Below, piece by piece: positions 23,760-35,460 of a stretch of 64,000 nucleotides of DNA. The stretch lies in NCBI RefSeq assembly GCF_040581485.1, contig NC_090132.1:8629001-8693000 (forward strand), in the 5' to 3' direction. This DNA comes from Linepithema humile. Its lineage: Eukaryota > Arthropoda > Insecta > Hymenoptera > Formicidae. A model generated the notes under the pieces. It saw only the letters and a list, made by a program, of their open reading frames with translations, was not told the origin of the DNA and did no database searches. A program made the translations under genes and the position numbers. The number at the start of each line of letters is the position of its first letter. Positions within the stretch are counted from its first letter, which is position 1.

Positions 23760-26700
23760 TTATTGAGAATTTATTAGTGAAACAAAAATTGCGAGACACC
23801 GTATATAAATTAGCGTTGAAATGAATCTAACACAACATGGATTCATGCCGACATCGGTATTGCGGTAATTAATTCGTACGAATTTGCTGCCTGGAGGGTC
23901 AATAGCTGGATAGTGCAAGTGCGCAAAATTATGGTTTATGCAGCGATTAATGTTGCTCATTTCAAGATAATTTATCGTCGTTCGCATAGTTTTGAATGGA
24001 ATGGCCAGGTATGCGAGTGCGCGGGATATGTTACGGATAGTCCGGCAGGAAGAGACACCGTTGAGAAAATTGAATTTTATCCCGGTCCGTGCTGAACGAT
24101 AATTGAATCAACGAAACACCGCCGCGCACGCTAATGCGTTCTGCCTATGTGTATGCTAAAACCGCCGAGAAAATCCCGGGAACAGAGAAAAACACCGTTG
24201 TATAAAGGCACCCATGGAACACAGAGCACGCGGCCATTAATAAATTGTTTCGTCTCGTAACTGCCCCGAGAAATTGCTCGCTAAATCTTTCATGTTTTCG
24301 TATAAAGTGATACGCATCGTTCATCACGAAACAGCATATCTTCGTTCGTTGTTTCATTTAACCGGGCGTACGCGCTTTCCCATTCTCCGGGCGAAATACA
24401 CACACAAATATTTGCAGAATTGCCTCATTTACAAATGGAGAAATATTTTATTTGTACGTGGTGCGTACTCGTGTATTTGTATGATCCGAAAAAAGAACGT
24501 CGCTGTCACTAATTTTATTTACACGTATAAATTGTTAAAGCTTTGGTGAATAAAACTTTTTGCTAGCGTAAACAGATATAACACAAAGGCTCGCTTTTAA
24601 TTAATTTCAGTTAGATTTACAGTACTTCGGCGAAAACTTGTTTATTTTTAAGTTATGCTCATCGTGATAATAGCAATTTTATTTGTTCGAATTTTATTCA
24701 TTATTTTTCAACTTTTAAAGTTCAAAGATTCAAAAGTTGAAAATGTTAACGGGAGAGGATTTGCTATATATGTAGTCTTTGTTGCGAAAAAAAGTCGGTT
24801 ATATATTTTTCACAGAAATTGTGGCTATATAGACATCCGGTGGCTTCAACATATTCCTGTATAATCGCGGCATATTCGAGCTTCTAAGGGTGTACCAATA
24901 TTGGTAAATTCAGCGTTGCGAGTAGAGGAAAAACGAAGATACTGATAGTTGCTTTAATCCACAAGATCTAATTTTTCACCATCGTTTCTAGCACAATACC
25001 GATAATGAGCTGCCACATTAATGTTTCTAATTATCGCTCATCTAAATAATTCTGAACCAACGCTCTCTAAAAGAGAGTGTAATGGATAAAAATAATACAA
25101 ATATATTGAAAAGAGAAAAATTATTGTAGTAAGAGAAGTAAAGATACGTGATTCGAATACTATTTGGATAGCCGCACTAGAGACCGATATTACATTTCGA
25201 GGAGCAATCTCGCACGCCGAGTGCGAGTTTCCGTTCTTTTTCGTCACGCGAAAACGGCCGCTATCGCTTGATCCTCGGCGAGACGACAAGGGTTTATTTC
25301 ACCGTGCATGCTTCTCGGAGAGAGTATGATCATTCCAGGAACGGCTCAACGTTGCCGGCGCGAGTGGTGGGCCCTCGAGTATAATTAGATGTCCCAGTTT
25401 ACCACGCGGCATGTCATTATGGAATCCGTTCGCCAACAGCGAATGTATGCCTCCGCTTGATAATAAGCTGCGCAACCCTGCAAAGTAATCACGCATGCAT
25501 CCATGTACGGCTAAAAGTTAATAGGTTCGACCCGAACTGTATAGACCATTGTTAATTTTGACATATGACATACTTGGTATAATACACTCCAGTGAAGCGC
25601 TATTGTAGAATCTCAGAATTAAAGTTGGATCGAAGTACATTGATCCAGCACTACTCGATTTACAAACTCCACACAAAGGGATTAATAATTAATTAACTAA
25701 TCTAGTTAATTTACTATTTTTATTTAGTGCACTCTCTATTCGACTCGCTCAATATAAACTGCTCTATTGCTGCGCAATTTTCCATAAATTTATATGTATA
25801 TACATATACATATATACATATACAAAGCATTTTGTTATTTATATGTATATGAAAAAAAAATGCTGCAATATATCAAAATTTTAATTCATGAATATTTTAA
25901 ATTACGCATAACTGTGTCCATGGAAGCATAATTAAATTTTATATTTTACGATACACATTCAGGAAAGGGTCTTTTATCGTTTAGTCTCTAAAAATTGTAC
26001 TTGTATAATGAACATTTTATATTCACTTCTATTTCTTCTCCTTGTGCTTTTTTCATTGCGAACATCCTCGCGTCGTTCGTACTTCGGTCAAAACGTGCCG
26101 AGAATACTTTCATGTCATTCCATCCGTGTTCGATGTGTAATAGTCGCCACAAAATTTGAATCTTTTATTTACTCAAAAGATCGATATACAATCGAAATAA
26201 CTCAATATTTTTACACTTAAAACTGTAATTATCTTTGCCTTATTTATCTTTATTGCACTTTATTTAAAACATAGACAGAATAAACATTAATTCGTTAAAT
26301 AATTTCCTTCTGCTCGAAACGTTTAAATCGAACACTGTTTTCATAATTTTTAAAGTTTCCATGTAAGCAACTAAGCTCAAAATAATATTTCATTAATTTG
26401 TTAAATCTTTGAAATGCCTATTTTGAAATTTTCTCGTTCAACGTAAAATTATTTTAATTTCAAATTTTTAGCACATTTTCTCCAAAGCTACATAAAATTA
26501 TTTGCACTATTATTACATTCAACTTCTCAGTTACAGTGCAAAGAAAGAATACCGGCGTTTAAAAATCAACGGGGTGCGTAGAAATAATATTCGTATGAAA
26601 ATCCATTTCAGTTTTTCAAATGTAGCAGTAAGTCAGATTATAATGAATCCTGTCGTGGACGGCTAGTGGACTCGTGAGACCAATTTTCACCGACCCTCGT

Positions 26701-26860
26701 TTTCTATCATGTATCCGCGGCGACACACGTTCGTTCGTCCTTCACCTGTGGCTCGGCGGTACCTGAACCGGTCATCTATAAAATAACTTTTTGTCATTTT
26801 CCTGCCGGATTGCCGTTGATGCCCGCCGATATAACCCAAGTGTACGTCAGAAGATTAGAA
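23760..26860. other. noncoding stretch
   Basis: Slightly more balanced composition at 23880-24500 and 25190-25500, AT-rich elsewhere. A TATGTATATACATATA run lies near 25793-25825. A CG-richer patch at 26650-26790 is followed by a TATA-like CTATAAAATAA. No supportable gene. Confidence 0.45.
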
Positions 26861-26867
26861 AATGTAT

Positions 26868-27165
26868 AGTGTGCTTCAAAAGTCGGATACAGTCTTGATC
26901 AATAAATTTCGAAATTCAACTAGTTTAAAAATTAATTACAATTTTTTTATCTTTCAAAAATATTCTAAGTTATTGAATTTTCTTCAATCTTATTGATTTG
27001 ATGAACTTATTGAATCTAATTTCTTGTTTTACAACTATATTTTGACATTATTCATGCTTGCAGCTTGTGACTAGCTTACATGATGCTAATATTTGATATT
27101 TTTTTAACAATTGATATTTATCCGTATTGAAGAAAGTAAATCTTTTTGAAGCATGCACACAAGCG
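26868..27165. mobile_element. possible decayed MITE with short inverted ends
   Basis: GTGTGCTTCAAAA at the left end and its near reverse complement CTTTTTGAAGCATGCACAC near the right end face each other across about 290 AT-rich bases. The ends resemble Tc1/mariner-type MITE termini in layout only. Internal similarity between arms is poor and target duplications are not clear, so this is tentative. Confidence 0.2.
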
Positions 27166-28857
27166 TGAAAAGTCTGCCTTTTGTACGGTCGTATTTGCAT
27201 CGCGATATGCTCCTACGTCAGAGATAGACGAAATAGATATCGGTGATTTAATAAAACCGGATTTTGTATCGGTTGGCGTATTTTATTATATACCACCGAT
27301 CACGTATCAGGAAAGAGCGGGAGGAAAAGAGATTGTACAGATAACCAGGCTCCGGAATGTCTCCTGGGATCTAAAACACCTGCATCCAGTTCCATAACTC
27401 TGACCACTCTTCCCAGCCACGATTCCGTTGGCGAATCTCTCGAGTCTATGCCTTCTGGAAGCTAGCCAAAGTCGCCCTCCAAGTTCGCCTTCTCTTTCTT
27501 TCCCACTTCCCGCGGGCATTCTTACTCGCTTGTCAAGAAGCTGCATGCAGCAAGCCAATGACAATTACAATCTCTAATATACGTTTTTCTTTGCTTTATT
27601 GCTGTACAAGCATAGAACTTGACAAAACTAACTTTTAGCACATAAATAATAATAAATAAATTGTGCTAAAATTAATGCTAAATTTATTACGCAATTAATT
27701 TACTCCACTACGTTACGGCACATAATTTTTAATAAAACTTCTTTTCTTTACGAAAATTTATTAATAATATTGCAATAACATGCAATTAATAATATATGCA
27801 CAAGCAAATTAAAATGTGAAGATAATGAATGCAGTTGCTGCCGTTATTTCTATTCGAATTATTTTTGTTCGAAATTGCAAGCACTGCAAGATTTCAGAAA
27901 GTTACAGTAATAATATTATCACCTCATTTTATACAAATTTGCGAGAAAGTATGACGTATGCGATTTACCTTAACCAAATCGCAAACTCATTTCTCCGAAA
28001 TAATACGGATTGAGGTCAGCCGAAAATAGCCGTTCTCTCCGAAAGGGAATTTATGCATCTCGAAATTTCCTACTCTACTTACTTTAACCGGTACATTCCG
28101 ATAAATTACGTTCTCCAATAACAATGCCGCACCGGTGCATTCCGCGGACACGTTATGAAGTTCGCATAAATTGAAAAACGAGTAATCAGTATTCTTAAAT
28201 CTGAAGACGTATCCGATTTCGTATTCCGGAATATGCTAAGCAGCCTGTGTTAGATTATGTATGAACATACGTATACGTAGACCCGCAACGCTTGCTTGCG
28301 TGTTCCATAAGAGTTCGTATATCTGAGAATACATCAGTCTTACTACAATATCATATCATAGCCTCTTCAATTGCATATCTGTCGGAATATTTAAAAAATT
28401 TACAGTTTTAATCACGAGCGCATCTGGTCACGTTTTCCTCCCTTCCACACTTTAAATGCTCTGAAAAATTCTCCAGAGAAATTATCTCTCCACATATCTG
28501 AAATTGAATTAAAATAGAATAGAGTTGCAAAAGTAATATACTTTTTATTTCGCTCTTACACTTTCGTGTATCATACTTTGTCCAATCTCGTAATTTTTAA
28601 AATTAACAATATTTCTTTGTTTCATTGTTTACTTTGACGGTGCTAGACTGCACGTTAATTACTTGTATCATAATGTTAACTAATCTTAATTATATCCGTT
28701 AATGTAATCGCGAATATTATATGACTGATACGTATTATTACGTCGTCAGTAGTATTACACGTTTCTGTAATATTATAAATCGAAATGATTTTTACCCATC
28801 TTTATTCGCGCCAAGTTTTGTTACTTCAATTGCGACAATAGATGCGCAAAATTATTC
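27166..28857. other. noncoding stretch
   Basis: 27170-27560 has more balanced composition and short open frames with no recognisable product. 27570-28857 is AT-rich. No RNA gene or repeat seen. Confidence 0.45.
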
Positions 28858-28859
28858 AT

Positions 28860-29350
28860 GTGAATCATCGCACTTTATCTTAATAAGACCTCTCATCTAT
28901 TTTACTTTATCAGCGTTGTTAAAATATAGCGCATCTTTCTCTCGGTGCACTCGTGTTGAGGACGTTTCCCTATCCTTTCATTTCTTAATTTAAATAGGAC
29001 CTCCTTCCATCCACTCATGTTGCAGTGCCCCACCTTTCATCTTCTATTCTTACACGTGAATCGTCGCACAGTCTAAACAAGGCCTTTCTCCTGCCCCACT
29101 ATATCGGTATTTATGAGAAAATGACGCGCCTCGGACCACTCCAGTTGCAAGACCCTATCTTGGCCGCCGTATCCTTTCGCGTGAATCATCGCTTGTCTAA
29201 ACAAGCTAAACAACAACCTTTCTCCTGCCCCATTACATCAGCAATATCAACAACAAAATGACGCGCCTCGGGCCACTCCAGTCGCAGGACCCCACCTTTC
29301 GCGTGAATCGTCGTGCAATCTAAGACTTTTCTTCTGCCCCACTATAGGCC
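28860..29350. repeat. degenerate tandem array, about 3.5 units
   Basis: Unit starts are marked by GTGAATC(A/G)TCG at 28860, 29056, 29181 and 29303. The units are therefore about 196 (diverged), 125 and 122 bases, plus a partial last unit. Units two and three share CTTTCTCCTGCCCCA, AAAATGACGCGCCTCGG and CCACTCCAGT(T/C)GCA. The last partial unit repeats the CTGCCCCACTATA segment. Its composition is more CG-rich than its neighbours. It may be a minisatellite or the internal repeat of a mobile element. It ends 20 bases before the MITE. Confidence 0.8.
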
Positions 29351-29369
29351 TCGTTGTACATGTACTATA

Positions 29370-29825
29370 CAGGGTGTTTCATAATATCCGTGCCAACGCT
29401 CGTGTGCGGATAGAATGCGGTAAACTGAATAGGAAAGTCCTGTACCGTTTTGCAATTTTCACAATAATAATTGAGATATTAATTAAAAAGGATTGACGAA
29501 TAATCGCGCGTTGCACGCGGCTACACCGTGAGCTGTACATTTTAGGCGTGACAGCAACAAGGATCGCACGGCAACGAAAAATAACAACGCATGACGAGAG
29601 CAGGAGTAACACGCGTTGTTATTTTTCGTTGCCGTCCTCGTTGCTGTCACGCCTAGAATGTACAACCCACGGTGTCGCGTGCAACGCGCGATTATTCGTC
29701 AACCCTTTTTAATTAATATCTCAATTATTATTGCGAAAATTGCAAAACGGTACAGGACTTTTCTATTCAGTTTACCGCACTCTACCCGCGCACGAGCGTT
29801 GACACGGACATTATGAAACACCCTG
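29370..29825. mobile_element. palindromic (foldback) MITE, 456 bases, with TATA flanks
   Basis: The element starts CAGGGTGTTTCATAAT and ends with the exact reverse complement, ATTATGAAACACCCTG. The arms (29370-29590 and 29613-29825) remain highly complementary across their whole length, around a central spacer of about 22 bases. TATA stands immediately outside both ends (29366-29369 and 29826-29829), so the target duplication is TA or TATA. There is no transposase frame. Mirror-image open frames on both strands simply reflect the palindrome. The layout fits a nonautonomous Tc1/mariner-like or similar TA-targeting DNA element (inference). The near-intact arms suggest fairly recent insertion or strong repeat constraint. 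Confidence 0.92.
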
Positions 29826-29829
29826 TATA

Positions 29830-31340
29830 TTTGACAGGAGATACGACTATGTCTCTTGATTTGTCTGATGAGACTATTACAAGCTATGTTCTCTGTTTTT
29901 ACGGCTAGTTCGATATAAAAAGTGACGCTCCCAAAAATCTGGAAGCCAAGCACGTACGTAATTTCAATATATGTACATGTAGCGCGCATTATGTGTGTAT
30001 ATGTATAAGTCGATATCTGGAGCTTTTTCTGGGCGAAATATGAAGAATATATCTTCTTGAAACGCGGCCAAGGTCGCTTCTTTGCCCAATCTTTCCTTGA
30101 GTAACAAAAAGTACCGTCGACTGCTTGCGAGATATTGTCCAGGCCAGCTGGGCAACAACTAAGATACAGGCACGCAGGCTGAAGAAACTTGAATAATCTA
30201 CTTGAATGAGAAATTTATGAACTGCTTGAATTTTGATAGCTTGCCAGTTTACGAATGGAAGGGTAAATCGAATCGTATAAACTTGGGAAGATACATTCAT
30301 CGCCTATCAATGCAGATTTGTTGTTTAGTTGGAAATTCGATATCAGTTTGTCTGACAGTTATGACGGGGCAACTCTGTGGAGAACATAAGAAACTTTAAG
30401 TAGAAATAATGGAAGAAAATATCAAATTAAACATTTATTAATTGTTTAGAACTGGAGCCATGCATCAACGTACATTTTAAGTTAGATAAATTACAAATTA
30501 ACGTCTGACAAATAAAATCGCATTATCTATCAATCACAAGATCTGCAATCTGTTTTTTTCAGTAAATTTTTATTTATTAATTTTTTAAATATCTCTATAT
30601 TAAAACGTATAATATTTTATAATATTTTTGCCAAAATAATAACCATTTCTCTTTTATTTTCGCTGCAAGCTTTATAATTGCGAGATGAGATTTACGTAAA
30701 ATATGCGTGGCTCAATTGAATTACATCTCGACTATGCAGATGTACGGTTATTTTATTTCCTGTTTATTAGAGAGATTACCATTTTCGCCGCACAAAATAG
30801 GATCAGTATTGTTCTTGATGACGTGACATCTTGATAAAGGATCGTTGCTCTCAATTCATTACTCTGAATCGGACATACCACTATCGCGACATGGCGATTA
30901 TCTGCGGTAGTATGTATGCTAATTTGATTAGCGGGCTCGTCGAACCCGCTCGCCTAATTCGTCCGGATGAAAATCTAGCCGCGCGCCGGCGAATTAGTTA
31001 ATTGAACCGCTGCGAATTAGCGTATTAAATCAACAAGTTGAGAAATGACTTGGACGATGCGAATTGTCGTAGAAATAGCGCCATCGGATTCAGCAAGATT
31101 AATTAATAATGTTACTCCGCTGGCTAATATCCGACAAGTTCGAATCTCGTTTATCAATTTCTTGCGAACTTTAATAATCAGTCAGAGTGTTAATAATCAC
31201 GTATTGTATACTGAGAGCACGGTGCTTTATACTGCTGACAACGAATTACATTGATTTATGTTCTGAACAGTGAACTGCCGGATTTTCTCAAAAAGCTATA
31301 TTTCCGCCGACAAATAAATCGCCATTAGAAGTCGAAAGTT
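29830..31340. other. noncoding stretch
   Basis: AT-rich with a few moderately CpG-rich patches (30880-31010). No supportable gene, RNA or repeat. Confidence 0.45.
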
Positions 31341-31354
31341 AATGAATTATGTCC

Positions 31355-31387
31355 AACAAATAATTAGGCATTTACTAATTATTTGTT
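31355..31387. repeat. perfect 13-base inverted repeat, 7-base loop
   Basis: AACAAATAATTAG (31355-31367) and CTAATTATTTGTT (31375-31387) are exact reverse complements around GCATTTA. Contains TAATTA homeodomain-type cores. Confidence 0.85.
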
Positions 31388-31410
31388 CAACTAGGTCTGT
31401 TTTGCTCACA

Positions 31411-31433
31411 CATTACGAAGCACTCTGTATATA
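31411..31433. mobile_element. possible degenerate end of a MITE-29370-like element
   Basis: CATTACGAAGCACTCTGTATATA resembles the right end plus flank of the element at 29370-29825 (CATTATGAAACACCCTGTATAT), with about four mismatches. No partner left end was found nearby. A weaker match (GCGAGACACCGTATATA) lies at 23791-23807. Confidence 0.25.
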
Positions 31434-31439
31434 TTAATA

Positions 31440-34400
31440 GCATCTCTTGCGGTTAATAATTACAGGCAGTACATATCAACAAATAATAATTCATGAATAT
31501 TAATGTTAGAGAGATGTTATAACTATTGCAATTAATATTAATATGTGCAGAAATTTATAATTACTGATATCATTTGGAATATTCTATGAGATAGCGCTTG
31601 AACTGCAAAAAAATTATTACGGAAAACGTCATTTATTAAAATTATATTTCTAATTATTCTATGCTATAATTAGTATATTATACATATATTAGTTACTTTT
31701 ATCAAAAAATTTTATTTGCATGCTTATTTATTTAATGTATCTTAAAAGTGCGTGTTTATGATTCTAGAAATTGTTATGCTTTTTGTGAAAAAATTAATTT
31801 TTTAATCTACATCTTTTTATTTCTTTCGGATGTATGCTGATATATTTGTGAACACAATCTGAGGTAGAGGAATAATCTCGACTTTATCGTATCGCATCTC
31901 CTTCGAAGTACACGTGATCATCGGCATCACGATATTTGATCTTCGTTCAATTATCCCCGAAACCAGATGATCGGGCCGCACACATCGTAGTTTCGGCCAA
32001 CTTTCGGTGTAATTGCTGCCGCAAGTCTCTAATTGTAACTTCGAACCGAGTCTTACGAGCGAAACTTGAGAAATTAAATTACTGATGAATTTATGCGACG
32101 CGATAAATCGAACAGACGCTTTACCACGCGCGAATGAGAAATCATTCACATGCGTTTATTGTCGACGAAGATTTGTCGCGACTAAAAATAGATCTACTTA
32201 TGGATAAAAAAAATATGAATCTAGACAATAAAATGGTATTGTATAAAACTTCTTATGAAATATTATATAAAAAACATTGTCAAACTGAGATTAATAAAAC
32301 TTAATGGTGCAAAATATTCACAGGCGTTCACGTTCATACGCGTCGCATGAAACATCAGACAGAATTCTATCAGCGACAAAAAGTGTGTTCTCTATGGCAC
32401 TCAACGTGTTAATGCGCACTGAAAAGTGCTGACTTTGAAGTGTTGATATATATGCACATGTGTGTACGTGTAGAAAAATCCGACAGAAACTGCACTCTGA
32501 CAGAGCGGGCAAAGACATTCGTGCTTCCGCCATTCACTCGCGAAAAGACAAAGCCATGAGGATTAGAGGCGAGCTTAAGATTCGAGGCTCGAGTTTTCCC
32601 AGAGTCTCCTACACGCTCCATTTCGCAGCTCCAACAGCTTTCTACATGTTGAAAGACTTTCTTCCATTCCTGGCGCATTCTTATTATCTAATCCCTGCCT
32701 CGTACTCTTGCGAGAGCTACCCAGATTTTGCAGCACGGCTGCTTTCTGCTGTCTCAAATTTTATATTGACTTTCCATCTTATTTAAAATTTGTTCTAAGT
32801 GTTAAACTTAAATTTGCATTAGCCATTTAATACTATTAATTCGGCAATTAGTTCCATAGCTTTAAACATAGAGCATACATTTATAAATAGTGCTGCAATT
32901 ACATAGGCGTATAAAAGTAAATTATTTATTGAATAATGTCACAAAAAAATATAATTTGTATTATACTATAATATTTATTGCGTATATATTATAGAATCAA
33001 TTGCTTGCCTAGCCACTTGTTATTATTGTAGCAAGCGTTTCCCCGATGCGAGAATTTAGTAGCCCAACATCGATCAATTGCGGGTGACGTCCTTACGGTA
33101 TAAGAAAAATGAGTAGTGAGCAAGTACGCACACACAGCCCAGCAGGGTCCATCTATCTTTCAGACCTACTCCAGCGGAACGTTTCTGTGTACATTATATA
33201 TGATCAGTGCAGTTTCCTTCTTTTTCACTGAAATGTTCGTCGACTTTTTATTGCATGCGCTGCGTTCCTTACCGAGTACTGTCATTGACCAAAGCTAAAA
33301 ATACCGGGAAAAAAACAAGTTCGCGAACAACTTTTCGAGAAAAAAAAAACAAGTTTACATTTGAAAGTGAGAAAAACTTTACAAAACAGATATTTTCCTC
33401 TAGAATGTAGTACATATATATATGTACAATAGTAATTAGCAAATGCGGCACATTTGCAAATAATAATTACATGAATTTTGGATGTGGCATAGCTTAGCAC
33501 AATTATATTTTTGCAAAGATTTTAGTATTTTAGAGAATTAGAAATGAAAACTTTGATTTATTAAAAATAATGATACTCGAACAATATTTCATTATTAATT
33601 ATAAATACTATGTGCTTTATATACATTTAATATTTGATAATATTAAATCTGAATAATTGAATATCTGAATGGGATTCGAAAATTTTGGTTTTATTTAAGT
33701 TTGCAAGAAACACATAATATTACTATTTAGCAAAGTTTTATTATTATCGGAACATGAATTCACTGTAATATTTTTTACATTTTTGTATATGCAATCTGCA
33801 TTTTCATAGTTATTAAACGTGCGAAGCGAGTGAAGGAAGTACTACTTACGTGTCATACGGATTTTATCGTGTTCGTCAACGATACATAACTGAATGTAGG
33901 TTGAGTTGTAGCATTTTGGCATCAAAAATTCACGGGCTTGGAAAACTCTCAAGTGAAATTTTTATGCGGCCACAACTTCGCCTGCTTCCACCTAACAAAA
34001 CTTCAACTTGATTCGCGAGCGCAAATCAGCCTGCATAGTTTGGTATATAAATTTACTCAAACAGTTAATTATTTGTTTGGTACTCTTTTATCTCGGTTGG
34101 TTAATTTCAATCAAAAGCTTGCACAAGATCGATCTGTTTTGCACGTAAAATACCGAAAACTGAAATTAAGTGCATGATAAAGTACGAAATGCAAATTGAA
34201 AAGCCAAAAATACACTTTGCTGCTTATTAATTATAAACAGTAAATATTAATTATATTTATTGCGTATCAGTCGCTTTTATAAAATCTTATTTACCTTGCA
34301 GTTATCTCATAATGAACACACGTGATATCATTAATATTCTTTATAACAATTACGCCGAATCTGTTTTAGTGGGAAAAAGAAAGATTAAAATTATTATTAG

Positions 34401-35040
34401 TATATTATCCAGTCGCAAAATACGATAGAAAAAGAATCGGTCAGTTTTCATACATATCTAGTGCGCGTATTCATCAATTATGCATGAATGAGTTTTTATA
34501 TGCCAATAATTAAATTTTATAAAAGAAATTGAGTATAGACATTAACATATCATTATAAATGCCAGTAATTAAAATAGGTCGGCGAGTTATGGTATTATTA
34601 TGCCTGTTTTTTGTACACCGGATATATCTTTTGTCATGCATTTCAATCTGCGAACGTTCATTAAAAATAAAATTGCTTTTTCAACTAAAACTCTACCGCT
34701 TATTGCTATGTTTCTCTCGGAAACATTATTAATTTTGCTCTGGCAGTGAAGTAGCTTATTATTAATTAAAATAACGGAATACAATGGTGCGTCCGTTTGT
34801 AACTATAAAAACTCAAAACACAATTGGATGGACGTGAAAATTCGAGTTGCATATAAGATGAAAATAATTTTTGCAATCTGGCCAGTTAAATTTATATATA
34901 TTCAAACTGCTATATTTCCAAATTTAGCTTTAATATCATTGAGAATTATTATGCCAAGTGTGACTCAGCAGAACTCGTTACGCAACGTAATGACACCGGA
35001 ATACGTGTCCGAGAAAAAGAAGAGAAATTAAATTTAACCG
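31440..35040. other. AT-rich noncoding stretch
   Basis: 31850-32150 and 32320-32760 are more balanced and carry open frames of 60-110 codons, but these lack ATG starts or recognisable domains. An 18-base palindrome lies at 33410-33427. No RNA gene seen. Confidence 0.45.
33410..33427. repeat. perfect 18-base palindrome
   Basis: GTACATATATATATGTAC equals its own reverse complement; a short TA microsatellite with GTAC caps. Confidence 0.9.
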
Positions 35041-35329
35041 TTCTTTCTCTTACAGCCAGTCGTAAAACCGGGTATACGAGAAACTTGCCTCACAACTAAA
35101 CTCGAATGATTAATCGTGGTGCAGTTACTAATCAAATTCTGTTACTCAAATTCACAAACTTTGTCATACTTGATACCTCACGCGCGCCATCGCGGGTTAT
35201 TTTATCACTTAAGTGAAATCATCATCGATGTGACGAGGGAAAATGTATTGAATTTATCACACGAACTGCCGGCAGTTCGCAGGCTAATGCACCCCGTTGT
35301 CGCCAGAAGAGAAAGTGTGAACTGGATGC

Positions 35330-35460
35330 GGGGTGGAATGTACACGGGGGTGAGCGAGAGGTTGGGGAACGCGGGAGGGAATCCAGGACGAACGAGGGAG
35401 GATTTGTTCGAACGAGGGAGGCATTGTGCCGCTTGAAGTCTCCGGATCCCTCTCGTCGAG
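35330..35460. repeat. purine-rich patch with a duplicated 13-mer
   Basis: A G/A-rich segment in which CGAACGAGGGAGG occurs twice, 20 bases apart (35389-35401 and 35409-35421). Confidence 0.7.

Noticed and set aside
25515..25540. T-loop-like GGTTCGACCC
   Set aside because: No acceptor or anticodon stem upstream, so not a tRNA.
29379..29816. Pair of similar open frames (77 and 66 codons) on opposite strands
   Set aside because: They are mirror images produced by the palindromic MITE, not genes.
31817..32149. 110-codon minus-strand frame with several cysteines
   Set aside because: GTG start, no acceptor-like tract upstream, no recognised domain and third-position usage without clear coding bias.
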